Positions 53,426-62,497 are shown, counted from the first letter of the stretch. The stretch: DNA of 64,000 nt from Brevibacillus laterosporus (GCA_007833815.1 CP033464.1:1410001-1474000), one strand, 5' to 3'. Translations and numbers: made by a program. Notes: generated by a model not told the origin, from the sequence alone.

Positions 53426-53869
53426 ATGAAACATGAATATGGTGAGGTACTCTATCACGAAAAAGCAACCTATTCAGATTTATTCTTACGTAAGAATGCA
53501 AAGATGAGAATTATGGAAACGGTCCTTTTTGTGATAATAATGATTCTGCTGTCAGGTTTGTTTGGAGATCGGGATAGCACAGTATTTAAAGTATTTGCCA
53601 TAGCAAGTGCAGTGGCACTGGTGGGATTAGCTCCCTTCTTTTATAAATGGAGTCTTCGTCCTATTTATACTGTGACCAAATCTCATCTGATTATCAACAT
53701 TCGGGGACAAGAGACAGCATATCCACTGACGCAAGTAGAGCCGATTATTGAAGGTAGACACATGTATCGTATCAATGGGAAACGGATGCCTCTCATGATA
53801 TCTCATAAATTTCTAGCTCATTTAAATGAAAGACTGCATGTTATTAACAGAAAGAATAAGAGGCGATAA
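53426..53869 (+). CDS. Two-span membrane protein, PH-like tail
   Basis: 147 residues after AAGGGGTG. Polar head (about 30), two spans (VLFVIIMILLSGLFG and VFAIASAVALVGLAPFFY), then a basic beta-rich tail (YTVTKSHLIINIRG, MYRINGKRMPLMISHKF) like bacterial PH domains. No firm family. Its stop lies three bases before alr, so translation of the racemase may be coupled to it. Confidence 0.7.
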   Translation: MKHEYGEVLYHEKATYSDLFLRKNAKMRIMETVLFVIIMILLSGLFGDRDSTVFKVFAIASAVALVGLAPFFYKWSLRPIYTVTKSHLIINIRGQETAYPLTQVEPIIEGRHMYRINGKRMPLMISHKFLAHLNERLHVINRKNKRR

Positions 53870-53872
53870 TTA

Positions 53873-55078
53873 ATGAAGCCATATGCCCGCGATACATGGA
53901 TAGAAGTTGATTTAGATGCGATTGCGGCTAATGTCTCTGCCCTACGCCAACATATCCCTGCCCACTCGGAAATTATGGCTGTAGTAAAAGCGGATGGATA
54001 TGGTCACGGTTCAGAATATACGGCCAGAGAAGCACTTGCGCATGGAGCTACCAGACTAGCGGTGGCTGCTCTAGACGAGGCGCTTGTGCTGCGACAAGCA
54101 GGTATTACAGCACCAATCCTCGTTTTAGGTTATACCCCTGTAGACGCTATGCGAACCGCTGTAGAAGAGAACATTCAATTGACTGTTTATCATCTACAGT
54201 GGCTACACGAGGTTGCCGACCTATTGCTAGGTAGTTCTAAATATCTGGAGGTTCATGTAAAAGTAGACACAGGTATGGGGCGCATTGGGGTTAGTGATGA
54301 GGCAGAATTACTGGAACTGATTCATACAATAACGATGAACGAATCAATGCGCTGGGTTGGAGTATTCACGCACTTTGCTTGTGCGGACGAGGAAGACACT
54401 ACACATGTAAAGGGACAGCATGCCCTTTTTCAAGAACGTCTGAAAGCTGTTGAGACAGCAGGCTATAAGCTTCCTCTCATTCACTGCAATAATACGGCTG
54501 CAGCTATTGTTTTTCCAGAATGGAGTTATGATTTGATCCGATTAGGCATAGGCTTATACGGATTGTATCCTTCCGATTTCATTAAACAACAGCATAACCT
54601 TGATTTAAGGCCAGCCCTCAGCTTAAAAACCCGGATATCCCATGTTAAAATTTTGCCCCCGCATTCCACAGTCAGCTATGGAGCCACCTATACAACCACC
54701 GATCAAGAACAGATAGCTACTGTACCAATCGGATATGGAGATGGATTTCCACGTTTATTGTCTAATCGAGGTGTCGCATTATGTCATGGGAAACGAGTAC
54801 CCATTGTGGGAAGAGTGTGTATGGATCAAACCATTCTTCATATCCATGCGGGGGATGCTCAGGTTGGAGATGAAGTGGTCTTGTATGGTAAGCAGGAAAA
54901 TGAAGAGATTACTCTCGATGAAATTGCCGATTGCTTAGGAACGATCAATTATGAAGTGACATGTATGCTCAATTATCGCATTCCTCGTGTTTATCTACGA
55001 AATGGGAAAATTGTCGGTATCTGTCATGGAATTGCCAATAAGTTCTTGGAAGAATATCGAAAAATGGCAGGAATTTAG
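53873..55078 (+). CDS. alr: Alanine racemase
   Basis: 401 residues. PLP enzyme interconverting L- and D-alanine for peptidoglycan and spore germination control. The PLP lysine is in MAVVKADGYGHGS (about residue 41), and the second catalytic Tyr in VSYGATYTTTD; the entry loop has VGRVCMDQT. The length is slightly over the usual 370-390. It is preceded by GAGGCGA and followed by the NdoAI-NdoA pair, the order known from Bacillus. Confidence 0.95.
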   Translation: MKPYARDTWIEVDLDAIAANVSALRQHIPAHSEIMAVVKADGYGHGSEYTAREALAHGATRLAVAALDEALVLRQAGITAPILVLGYTPVDAMRTAVEENIQLTVYHLQWLHEVADLLLGSSKYLEVHVKVDTGMGRIGVSDEAELLELIHTITMNESMRWVGVFTHFACADEEDTTHVKGQHALFQERLKAVETAGYKLPLIHCNNTAAAIVFPEWSYDLIRLGIGLYGLYPSDFIKQQHNLDLRPALSLKTRISHVKILPPHSTVSYGATYTTTDQEQIATVPIGYGDGFPRLLSNRGVALCHGKRVPIVGRVCMDQTILHIHAGDAQVGDEVVLYGKQENEEITLDEIADCLGTINYEVTCMLNYRIPRVYLRNGKIVGICHGIANKFLEEYRKMAGI

Positions 55079-55240
55079 CGGAAAAGATCGAATACCTTTT
55101 AAGATGAATGTATTATGCATCTGTAAAAAGCATCAAAAAGGTATATTTTTGCATATGATTCGACATAATGGTACTGATAAGAAGAGAACGGAAAGCGTTC
55201 GAGAACAGAGGGTACGGTCATGGCTGGAGGTGGATTTGTC

Positions 55241-55519
55241 TTGTCTAAAAGCAATACAAAACGTATCATGATCAGTTTGCCGCAACATTTATTGCAAGAG
55301 GTAGACGGAGTCGTGCAAAAAGAGAGATCAAATCGAAGTGAATTGATTCGCCAAGCGATGAGTCTCTACCTCAAGGAGCGGAAAAAACGCTTTATACGAG
55401 AAACAATGCAACGTGGCTATTTGGAAATGGCTAAAATCAATCTCAATATGGCATCGGAGGCTTTTGAAGCAGAAGAGGAAGCCGATCTTACCTTAGACCG
55501 CTTAGTTAGCGGGGTGTAG
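55241..55519 (+). CDS. ndoAI: EndoAI antitoxin (MazE-like, ribbon-helix-helix)
   Basis: 92 residues from TTG 55241 with GGAGGTGG seven bases upstream. The ribbon-helix-helix KRIMISLPQHLLQEVDGVVQ with NRSELIRQAMSLYL binds DNA, and the C-terminal half wraps the toxin. It is close to B. subtilis NdoAI in size. It neutralises NdoA, encoded three bases downstream, and probably represses the pair. Confidence 0.92.
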   Translation: MSKSNTKRIMISLPQHLLQEVDGVVQKERSNRSELIRQAMSLYLKERKKRFIRETMQRGYLEMAKINLNMASEAFEAEEEADLTLDRLVSGV

Positions 55520-55522
55520 CAA

Positions 55523-55873
55523 GTGAATGTTAAACGTGGCGATGTATTCTTCGCGGACCTTTCCCCTGTGGTTGGCTCCGAGCAAGGTGGAGTCAGACCG
55601 GTATTAGTTATTCAAAACGATATTGGAAATCGATTTAGTCCGACGGTTATCGTCGCTGCGATCACTGCTCAGATTCAAAAGGCAAAGCTGCCTACACATG
55701 TGGAAATCGATGCAAAAACATATGGGTTTGATCGTGACTCTGTCATCTTATTAGAACAAATAAGAACCATTGATAAACAAAGGTTGACCGATAAAATCAC
55801 TCATTTAGATGATGAGATGATGGAAAGAGTGAATGAATCACTTCAGATCAGCCTCGGATTAATAGATTTTTAA
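55523..55873 (+). CDS. ndoA: EndoA mRNA interferase (MazF family)
   Basis: 116 residues from GTG 55523. Ribosome-independent endoribonuclease; in B. subtilis it cuts at UACAU. Core motifs are [39 protein letters not shown] and [13 protein letters not shown]. The length equals the Bacillus protein. Terminator follows. Confidence 0.95.
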   Translation: MNVKRGDVFFADLSPVVGSEQGGVRPVLVIQNDIGNRFSPTVIVAAITAQIQKAKLPTHVEIDAKTYGFDRDSVILLEQIRTIDKQRLTDKITHLDDEMMERVNESLQISLGLIDF

Positions 55874-55882
55874 TAACGGATG

Positions 55883-55923
55883 AAAAAGGACCTTTCGCTA
55901 GTTAATGCGATAGGTCTTTTTCC
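55883..55923 (+). terminator. Terminator after ndoA
   Basis: Stem AAAAAGGACCT-TCGC / GCGA-AGGTCTTTTT. Confidence 0.88.
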
Positions 55924-56172
55924 CATCCGCCTTTTTGGACAAATGTGGTGTAAATGTCATTTTTTATTTACTTTTTAGAAATAATTCACAATTTGTTAAT
56001 GAAGTAAATTATTAATTTAGATGTTCTAATTTTATACTAAGAATATAAAAGCAAAATTTTATGGTGAAAAGCATTTCCACGTAACATCTCGGATTGGTGC
56101 GATAGCACCCCCTTGGGAGTGTCAAAGGGTTACATGACATTATGACCATTGTTCCAAAAGGAGGAGAACGAC
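55924..56172. other. Gap upstream of rsbW where rsbV would be expected
   Basis: No rsbV-like frame is seen. AT-rich, with a short inverted repeat GCACCCCCTTGGGAGTG near 56105. It should hold the promoter of rsbW-sigB, but no good sigma-B site (GTTTAA, GGGTAT) was found. Confidence 0.5.
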
Positions 56173-56410
56173 ATGGAGAATAAGGTGGTGCCAGAACGTA
56201 TAGAGATTTCTTTGCCAGCTAAATTGGATTATGTGAGCATTGCGAGGCTTACCATTTCTGGTGTTGCCCATCGAATGGGCTTTTCTATTGATGTTCTGGA
56301 GGATTTGAAGCTTTGCGTTTCAGAAGCATGTGCTAACTCAATTCTACATGCCTATCCTGAATCTGATCGTTCGTTCTAAACCGTTACTATATGTTGTGAA
56401 CTATATACCG

Positions 56411-56506
56411 TTGAACCTCTCATGGCTAAAGCCACGAGATTCCTGCGCTATCACATCCAACGAAGTGAGAATTAGCAGGCTATCCCCGTAGTCCCTACGG
56501 TTATTG
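56411..56506 (-). ncRNA. Omega-RNA (reRNA)-like scaffold at the right end of the element
   Basis: Read on the minus strand: CCGTAGGGACTACGGGGATA, a long arm CCTGC ... GCAGG, then ATCTCGTGGCTTTAGCCATG and AGAGGTTCAA. This is the 3' structure of TnpB-associated omega RNAs of IS605 elements, whose guide begins right after TTCAA. Here that guide would start at 56410 and read antisense to rsbW. Expression is not shown, and no TnpB is encoded in this window. Confidence 0.65.
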
Positions 56507-56782
56507 AAAAAAAGTGTACGTTGGACTCTTCTCTCTGACCTACTGCTTGGTTTTCGCTTTTCGGTCAGAGAGGACGAAGGTGCTTGAATGTTTTACGCCA
56601 CAAAGCATTCCTTATGGCAACCCCATACATTCCGTTTTCAATGAGCAATCTGTACAAGATTAGTATATCTGTTCTTGTTAGTTATTCAAAGAAGTAGTCG
56701 GACAATTAACGTATCAGAAGACACGCTTTGTCCGAAGCCGATTCATCTCATGATTAAAATCACGAGTGTTCTCGGCTAATTC
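56411..56782 (-). mobile_element. 372-bp non-autonomous IS200/IS605-type element inside rsbW
   Basis: The boundaries follow from the rejoined rsbW reading. Subterminal hairpins at both ends are near-identical: CTCATGGCTAAAGCCACGAG (56419-56438) and CTCATGATTAAAATCACGAG (56747-56766), differing by two compensating base pairs. Y1 transposases recognise such hairpins. The minus-strand flank at the left end is TTTAT, a plausible target/TAM. No tnpA or tnpB remains. An inner 10-bp stem CTCTCTGACC / GGTCAGAGAG lies at 56531-56572. Confidence 0.82.
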
Positions 56783-57002
56783 ATAAATTAATTATACATG
56801 TGAGTGATAAGGGAATACAGATGGACCCAACACGGCTTACAACTTAAACGAAACACGGTACCATTGCATAAAGAGAACCTCACTCAGGGGGGACTTGGTC
56901 TATATCTGATTGAAACTCTGATGGATTCTGTAGAAATTTATCAACAAGAGGGTACCACGATCAGTATGACTAAGTATGTACAGCAAGATGAGGTGAAAAA
57001 GA

Positions 57003-57824
57003 GTGACAGAGAGCAATCGGTACGTGAAGGAACATAGGAGGGATGAAAGTCTCCTTCTCATACAAAGGTTTCAGGAGGAGCAACCTACTCCAGAGCTACA
57101 GCAAGAGCTGGTCTTGCATTTTCGTGGATTGGTAGAAAGTCTAGTCACGAAAATTCACAGTGGGTACGAATTACGGGATGATCTTAGGCAGGTGGGCATG
57201 ATCGGCTTGCTTGCAGCTCTAAGTAGATATGACCCTGCATATGGGGGAACTTTTGAAAGTTTTGCGATTCCTACTATCATTGGTGAAATGAAACGTTTTG
57301 TGAGGGATAAAACATGGAGCATACATGTACCACGGCGTTTTAAAGAGATGTCTATTCGTTTACAAAAAGCAGTGGATGATCTGACGCTAGAATTGCAAAG
57401 GTCTCCTCAGATAGAAGAAATCGCAATCTATATTCAAGCAAGTCCGGAAGAAGTTTTGGAAGCGCTTGAAATTGGAAAAAATTATCGAACCATATCTACC
57501 GATACACAAATTGAGGCCGATCAGGAAGGTGGTACCGTCACTTTATTGGATTTGATCGGTAGTCTTGAAGACGGGTACAGCCAGGTGGAAGAAAGCATGA
57601 TGCTGACCAAAATCTACAAGGTTTTAACAGGTAGAGAGCAAGAAATCATTACGCTAACCTATTTCGAGAATTTGAGCCAAAAAGAAGTAGGAGAGAGACT
57701 GCGAATATCACAGATGCATGTGTCTCGACTACAACGTCGAGCTTTACAAAAACTACGGGAATCCCTGCGAGCCAATTTAGGTGAACTTGTAAACGAAACC
57801 TTGGGGGGCTATCATACTAAATAG
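57003..57824 (+). CDS. sigB: RNA polymerase sigma-B factor
   Basis: 273 residues from GTG 57003 after GAGGTGAAAAA, overlapping the rsbW remnant by 35 bases. Region 2 (LRQVGMIGLLAALSRYDPAY, TFESFAIPTIIGEMKRFVRD), region 3 (VPRRFKEMSIRLQKAV) and region 4 (LSQKEVGERLRISQMHVSRL) are complete. Directs the general stress regulon. With RsbW broken and RsbV not seen, it is either constitutively free or held by another system (inference). Confidence 0.93.
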   Translation: MTESNRYVKEHRRDESLLLIQRFQEEQPTPELQQELVLHFRGLVESLVTKIHSGYELRDDLRQVGMIGLLAALSRYDPAYGGTFESFAIPTIIGEMKRFVRDKTWSIHVPRRFKEMSIRLQKAVDDLTLELQRSPQIEEIAIYIQASPEEVLEALEIGKNYRTISTDTQIEADQEGGTVTLLDLIGSLEDGYSQVEESMMLTKIYKVLTGREQEIITLTYFENLSQKEVGERLRISQMHVSRLQRRALQKLRESLRANLGELVNETLGGYHTK

Positions 57825-57870
57825 ATGTAAAAAGATTGAGAACTTCTGTAAGCCTTGGGAGGATAAGTAC

Positions 57871-60030
57871 ATGGATGTGAAAGAAATGGCTGCCACCCTT
57901 GCACGAGAATTAGGTGTAGGTGTTCAGCAAGTCGTACAGACAATAACATTACTAGATGAAGGAAATACCGTTCCATTTATTTCGCGCTATCGTAAAGAAA
58001 TGACAGGTCAATTAGACGAAACACAAATACGGGATATTGAAGAGCGTGTACGTTACTTACGCAATTTGTTTGTCCGAAAAGAAGAGGTACTTCGGTTAAT
58101 TGAAGAACAGGAAAAGCTGACGGAAGAATTAGCAATGGCTATCCAGAAGGCCACCAAACTTCAAGAGGTGGAGGATCTTTACCGTCCCTATAAACAAAAA
58201 CGTCGTACCCGCGCCACGATCGCCAAAGAAAAGGGATTGGAACCTCTTGCTACCTACCTACTAACCTTGCCACAAACAGGTGATCTTTTAACAGAAGCTA
58301 GTCGTTATTTAGACGTCGAAAAAGGTGTTGAAACCGTAGAAGATGCTTTGCAAGGTGCAATGGATATTATCGCTGAACAAATATCCGATGATGCAGAGTA
58401 CCGTAAATGGATTAGAGAAAAAACGTTCCAGAAAGCTACCATGCTTACAGAACAAAAGGAAAAAGAAGAAGACGGAAAAAATGTGTACGAAATGTATTAT
58501 AGCTATTCAGAGCCTGTAAAAAAAGTGGTTCCCCATCGCGTTCTTGCCATTAATCGTGGGGAAAAGGAAGGTATCCTAAAGGTTTCATTGGAAGCCCCTG
58601 TGGAAGAGATTACTGCCTTTTTACAGCGAAAATTACTTACGCAGAAGACAATCGCTGAGGATTTGTTAAAGCAGACGATAGAGGATAGCTATAAGCGTTT
58701 GATTGCTCCTTCTATTGAGCGTGAGGTAAGAAATGAGTTGACGGAAGTAGCTGAGGAGAGAGCGATTCATATTTTTGCTGAGAATTTACGCAATCTATTG
58801 CTCCAGCCTCCGTTTAAAGGAAAAGTGGTATTAGGAGTTGACCCTGCCTTTCGAACAGGCTGTAAGCTAGCCATTGTTGATGATACCGGTAAAAAACTAT
58901 ACATAAATGTTATATATCCAACGCCACCGGTAAACAAAGTAAAAGAAGCTAGTGAAACAGTCAAAAAAATTATCGCAGAATATCAAGTGGATGTGGTAGC
59001 GATTGGTAATGGTACAGCCTCACGGGAAACAGAGCAGTTCGTTGCTGATGTATTAAAAGAAGTGAAGCGAGATGTCTCCTATATCATTGTGAATGAAGCA
59101 GGAGCTTCCGTGTATTCGGCATCAGCGTTGGCCAAAGAAGAATTCCCTGAGTTGGATGTAGCAGAGAGAAGTGCTATCTCCATCGCTCGCCGTCTACAAG
59201 ATCCGTTGGCTGAATTGGTAAAAATCGATCCAAAATCAGTAGGTGTAGGGCAGTATCAGCATGATGTATCACAAACACGTTTAGCAGGAAGTCTTGAATT
59301 CGTCGTGTCGTCAGCGGTTAACCATGTTGGTGTCGATGTGAATACAGCTTCCGCTTCCTTGCTTCAATATGTATCGGGTGTAAACAAGCAAGTAGCATCA
59401 AATATTGTAAAGCTACGTGAAGAGAATGGAAAATTTAAAAACCGAGTACAATTAAAAAAGGTACCACGACTAGGTGCAAAAACCTATGAGCAATGCATCG
59501 GCTTCTTACGTGTTATGGATGGAGAGAATCCTCTTGATCGTACTCCTATTCATCCAGAATCATACGATGTTACGTATAAGCTGCTGAATCACTTGCAAAT
59601 CAAGCCCGAGGAAATTGGCAGTGAAGCTTGTAAGAAGCAGATGATGGACATGTCCTTACTACAAATGGCATCAGAGCTTGAGACAGGCGAGCCAACGTTA
59701 CAAGATATTGTAGACAGCTTGTTGCGTCCAGGACGTGATCCTCGTGATGAGTTACCTAAGCCACTCATGAGCAAAGATGTGTTGAAATTAACCGATCTTA
59801 GCAAAGGTATGAAAATGCAAGGAACCATTCGTAATGTAGTCGACTTTGGTGCTTTTGTTGATATCGGGCTGAAGAATGATGGACTTATTCATATTTCACA
59901 GCTAAAAAAAGGATTCGTAAAGCACCCTCTTGATGTTGTTGGTGTTGGGGATATCGTTGATGTCTGGGTTATGGATATTGATGAAAAACGTCAACGCGTT
60001 GGTATGACCATGATTTCACCAGAAGAATGA
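57871..60030 (+). CDS. tex: Tex-family S1 RNA-binding protein
   Basis: 719 residues, the normal length. N-terminal helix-turn-helix-like region (VPFISRYRKEMTGQLDE), a YqgF/RuvX-like nuclease fold (GKVVLGVDPAFRTGCKLAIV), helix-hairpin-helix pair (around KQVASNIVKLREENG) and a C-terminal S1 domain (MKMQGTIRNVVDFGAFVDIG). It binds nucleic acids and affects transcription. Bacillus has it as ydcI just after the sigB operon, as here. Confidence 0.94.
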   Translation: MDVKEMAATLARELGVGVQQVVQTITLLDEGNTVPFISRYRKEMTGQLDETQIRDIEERVRYLRNLFVRKEEVLRLIEEQEKLTEELAMAIQKATKLQEVEDLYRPYKQKRRTRATIAKEKGLEPLATYLLTLPQTGDLLTEASRYLDVEKGVETVEDALQGAMDIIAEQISDDAEYRKWIREKTFQKATMLTEQKEKEEDGKNVYEMYYSYSEPVKKVVPHRVLAINRGEKEGILKVSLEAPVEEITAFLQRKLLTQKTIAEDLLKQTIEDSYKRLIAPSIEREVRNELTEVAEERAIHIFAENLRNLLLQPPFKGKVVLGVDPAFRTGCKLAIVDDTGKKLYINVIYPTPPVNKVKEASETVKKIIAEYQVDVVAIGNGTASRETEQFVADVLKEVKRDVSYIIVNEAGASVYSASALAKEEFPELDVAERSAISIARRLQDPLAELVKIDPKSVGVGQYQHDVSQTRLAGSLEFVVSSAVNHVGVDVNTASASLLQYVSGVNKQVASNIVKLREENGKFKNRVQLKKVPRLGAKTYEQCIGFLRVMDGENPLDRTPIHPESYDVTYKLLNHLQIKPEEIGSEACKKQMMDMSLLQMASELETGEPTLQDIVDSLLRPGRDPRDELPKPLMSKDVLKLTDLSKGMKMQGTIRNVVDFGAFVDIGLKNDGLIHISQLKKGFVKHPLDVVGVGDIVDVWVMDIDEKRQRVGMTMISPEE

Positions 60031-60088
60031 CCTACAAATTATTTCTATGTCCATCCAACTTTGATGAGGTTTTGTGTTTTCGATCGCA

Positions 60089-60121
60089 CAAAAAAGCCGT
60101 CCTATTCTTCAGGGCGGCTAC
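60089..60121. terminator. Terminator shared by tex and cmpA (convergent)
   Basis: Stem AGCCGTCCT / AGGGCGGCT. The minus-strand side ends in TTTTTT after the cmpA stop, and the plus side in TTTGTTTTT. Confidence 0.8.
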
Positions 60122-60227
60122 TTTGTTTTTCTAAATATAGGAACCAACAACTGTTTAGCAATCGAATTTGTCTAACATCCTTCCCAAAGAAGGCGCGTTG
60201 TAGCTGTTTCCGCATCCATTGTGGCAT
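60102..60227 (-). CDS. cmpA: Cortex morphogenetic protein CmpA
   Basis: 41 residues with AGGAGGT upstream of the ATG. MPQWMRKQLQRAFFGKDVRQ followed by IRLLNSCWFLYLEK matches B. subtilis CmpA, which is encoded at the same place between ydcI and ydcK on the opposite strand. CmpA is a sporulation checkpoint adaptor that brings SpoIVA to ClpXP when spore assembly fails. Minus strand, in its terminator at the 3' end. Confidence 0.9.
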   Translation of the reverse strand: MPQWMRKQLQRAFFGKDVRQIRLLNSCWFLYLEKQSSRPEE

Positions 60228-60337
60228 AAAAATACCTCCTGCGCTTTCTTACTGGCATTGTATGCAGGAAAAGAGGCGGAGGTACCTGTCTGTATGGGTA
60301 AATACCCTATTTTTTTATATCTGGGACGGGAAAAATG

Positions 60338-60673
60338 CTACTCTTCTTCAGCCAAACCTTCTAGCTGTGCTTGTAGGGCGCGAATTTCGGTTAATAATGA
60401 TAAAAGTGGATACTCTGTTTCATTCAAACAGGAAAAGCTGGCTTCCAACTCATTAATGTAGGAGAGACCATCTATGATTCTTAGTTCCTGTGAAAGGAGT
60501 TCCAGATCGCTACATTCACCTAGAACGTCTGGTAACTCTGGTCTTATGACTACGGTTAATTTGTCATGTTCTTTGTGCAATCGTTTAAGTAGGGCTAAAA
60601 GCTGATACATATGTGATGAGGGCATTTGTACAAAAAAAAGTCCGTTATTCTTTTGCAAAAGTAGATAGCGCAT
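60338..60673 (-). CDS. Hypothetical protein, 111 residues
   Basis: ATG 60673 has GGATGGAGG seven bases before it, so an earlier in-frame ATG (60712) is not favoured. Soluble, acidic, helical (MPSSHMYQLLALLKRLHKEH, then LELLSQELRIIDG and LLSLLTEIRALQAQLEGLAE). No family recognised. It is divergent from sprT and lies upstream of cmpA on the same strand. Confidence 0.65.
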   Translation of the reverse strand: MRYLLLQKNNGLFFVQMPSSHMYQLLALLKRLHKEHDKLTVVIRPELPDVLGECSDLELLSQELRIIDGLSYINELEASFSCLNETEYPLLSLLTEIRALQAQLEGLAEEE

Positions 60674-60792
60674 GAGAGCCTCCATCCTATAAAGTGACTT
60701 GCGTTCATGCACAAGTGTAGCGTAACCCTCAAGAAAAATTCAAGAGATTTTGTTATAGTAGTTACAGTCGGAAAAGTCTGGAGGGGAGATGC

Positions 60793-61257
60793 GTGAACGA
60801 TAAGGAACTGCAAAAACTAGTAGAAGAGATATCTGTTCGTGATTTTGTCAAACCGTTTCGTCACAAAGCTCGCTTTAACTCACGTTTGCGTACGACTGGT
60901 GGTAGATATTTATTACGTACTCACGATCTGGAGTTTAATCCCCTTCATCATCTTGAACATGGTCAGGATGAATTGATTGGTATTATTAAGCATGAGTTAT
61001 GCCATTATCACCTTCATTTGGAGGGAAAGGGCTATCGCCATCGTGATCAGGATTTCATACAATTATTACAACGGGTAGGCGGATCAAGATATTGCTCAAG
61101 AGTTAGCAAACAAAAAATAGTTCTACCATATCGCTATCAATTAATCTGCATGGACTGTGAATTTTCGTATAAAAGAAAGAAAAATATTAATCCAGCTCGC
61201 TATGTGTGTGGGAGGTGCCGGGGGAAATTGCGTATCGAGCCTTTACCGCAGGGATAG
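60793..61257 (+). CDS. sprT: SprT-family zinc metalloprotease-like protein
   Basis: 154 residues from GTG 60793 after GGAGGGGAG. Zinc motif IKHELCHYHLHLEG (HExxH) with a downstream ligand region YRHRDQDF, then a zinc ribbon (CMDCEFSY and CGRCRGKL). It corresponds to B. subtilis YdcK by position. Substrates unknown; the eukaryotic relative Spartan degrades DNA-bound protein. Confidence 0.9.
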   Translation: MNDKELQKLVEEISVRDFVKPFRHKARFNSRLRTTGGRYLLRTHDLEFNPLHHLEHGQDELIGIIKHELCHYHLHLEGKGYRHRDQDFIQLLQRVGGSRYCSRVSKQKIVLPYRYQLICMDCEFSYKRKKNINPARYVCGRCRGKLRIEPLPQG

Positions 61258-61323
61258 GGACTCGCCTTTACATGCCATTTTCGACAAGGCTATAATAAAA
61301 AGAAATGGAGGAATGGAAAGGCA

Positions 61324-61794
61324 ATGACGTATGAGTTTGAGTTTACTAGTCAGCAAGCAACCCAAGAGTTTGCAGAAAAATTAGCTCAGCTGTTGATGCC
61401 AGGAGATTTCTTGGCGCTGGAAGGGAATTTAGGGGCTGGTAAAACCACGTTTACACAAGGACTAGCACGTGGGCTTGGAGTGAAACGTGTGGTTAATAGC
61501 CCAACCTTTACGATTATAAAAGAGTATGCTGGACGTTTACCGCTTTATCATATGGATGTGTATCGGGTTGCTGATCAGGTGGACGATTTAGGTCTTGATG
61601 AGTATTTTTATGGAGACGGTGTTTGTGTGGTGGAGTGGGCCTCTTTAATCCCTGATTATGTACCAGAGGATCGAATGACGATTCAATTGCTTCAACAAGG
61701 AGAGAATGTTCGCCTCTGCCGACTAGAGGCAATCGGAAAACGAAGTGAACAGGTAGGTAAGGAGATTGATCAACATGTGCGTGCTGGCAATTGA
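61324..61794 (+). CDS. tsaE: tRNA threonylcarbamoyladenosine synthesis ATPase TsaE
   Basis: 156 residues, P-loop ATPase [20 protein letters not shown] with [11 protein letters not shown] and MDVYRV, all typical. It works with TsaB and TsaD to make t6A37 in ANN-decoding tRNAs. GGAGGAATGGAAAGG precedes the ATG. It overlaps tsaB by 20 bases. Confidence 0.95.
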   Translation: MTYEFEFTSQQATQEFAEKLAQLLMPGDFLALEGNLGAGKTTFTQGLARGLGVKRVVNSPTFTIIKEYAGRLPLYHMDVYRVADQVDDLGLDEYFYGDGVCVVEWASLIPDYVPEDRMTIQLLQQGENVRLCRLEAIGKRSEQVGKEIDQHVRAGN

Positions 61795-62488
61795 TACATC
61801 CAACCTCGTACTTAGTGTCGCTGTGGTCGATGACTCACGAGTACTGGGAGAATGGACAAGTAACTTGAATAAGAATCACTCCGTCACACTGATGGATGGG
61901 ATTTCCGTGTTATTGGATGAGCTGAATGTTGACCCGGAAGCATTGACGGGGATTGTCGTAGCTAAAGGACCTGGCTCTTACACAGGTGTCCGAATCGGAG
62001 TGGCCACTGCGAAAAGTATGGCCTGGTCGCTTGGGATTCCTGTTATTGGTATTTCGAGTTTGGAAGCGGTAGGGATGAATGCACTTCCTTTTACAGGTGG
62101 AATCGTTCCGTTATTTGATGCAAGGCGTGGTCAAGTATATACAGGGCTGTATCGAAGCAAAGACTGTCGGACGTTAGAAGTTCAGCTCAATGAACGAATT
62201 GTATTACTTACAGATTGGCTGGACTTGCTTCTTTCTGAAACAGGTGATGAGCCATTGCTATTTTTAGGAGAAGATTTGCATAAACACCGTGATATCATTA
62301 TAGAAACGTTGGGGGACAAGGCGATTTTTGCAACTCCTGCCCTAAATCATCCGCGAGCGGCACATTTGGCGTGGAAGGGTCTTCAACAGCTTCAGGCAGG
62401 GAACGGCATTCATGCACATGACTTGGTACCTGAGTATCTACAGTTGGCTGAAGCAGAAGCCAAATGGATAGCGAAACAGGAAAAGTAG
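61775..62488 (+). CDS. tsaB: TsaB, t6A synthesis partner protein
   Basis: 237 residues from ATG 61775 with AAGGAG ten bases upstream. The N-terminal actin-like fold ([38 protein letters not shown]) is preserved without the iron site of TsaD. It dimerises with TsaD to activate it. Confidence 0.94.
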   Translation: MCVLAIDTSNLVLSVAVVDDSRVLGEWTSNLNKNHSVTLMDGISVLLDELNVDPEALTGIVVAKGPGSYTGVRIGVATAKSMAWSLGIPVIGISSLEAVGMNALPFTGGIVPLFDARRGQVYTGLYRSKDCRTLEVQLNERIVLLTDWLDLLLSETGDEPLLFLGEDLHKHRDIIIETLGDKAIFATPALNHPRAAHLAWKGLQQLQAGNGIHAHDLVPEYLQLAEAEAKWIAKQEK

Positions 62489-62497
62489 GGATATTAC

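Larger units (their letters stand above)
56173..57037 (+). pseudogene. rsbW: rsbW (anti-sigma-B kinase), disrupted by nonsense, insertion and frameshift
   Basis: ATG 56173 follows AAAGGAGGAG. The kinase starts well (RIEISLPAKLDYVSIARLTI, LCVSEACANSILHAYPESD) but meets TAA at 56377. After it TVTICCELYT continues in frame to 56410, where a 372-bp element is inserted. From 56783 the frame resumes exactly (GAT across the junction) as DKLIIHVSDKGIQMDP. A +1 shift near 56845 is needed before PLHKENLTQGGLGLYLIETL and TISMTKYV. The product cannot be made, so sigma-B should lack this partner. Confidence 0.88.

Noticed and set aside
55185-55205. CcpA cre-like site GGAAAGCGTTCGA before ndoAI
   Set aside because: It lacks the outer T and A of the consensus and has no metabolic context.
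60061-60461. Plus-strand frames over cmpA and the 111-residue gene
   Set aside because: They overlap two better supported minus-strand genes and have no ribosome sites.
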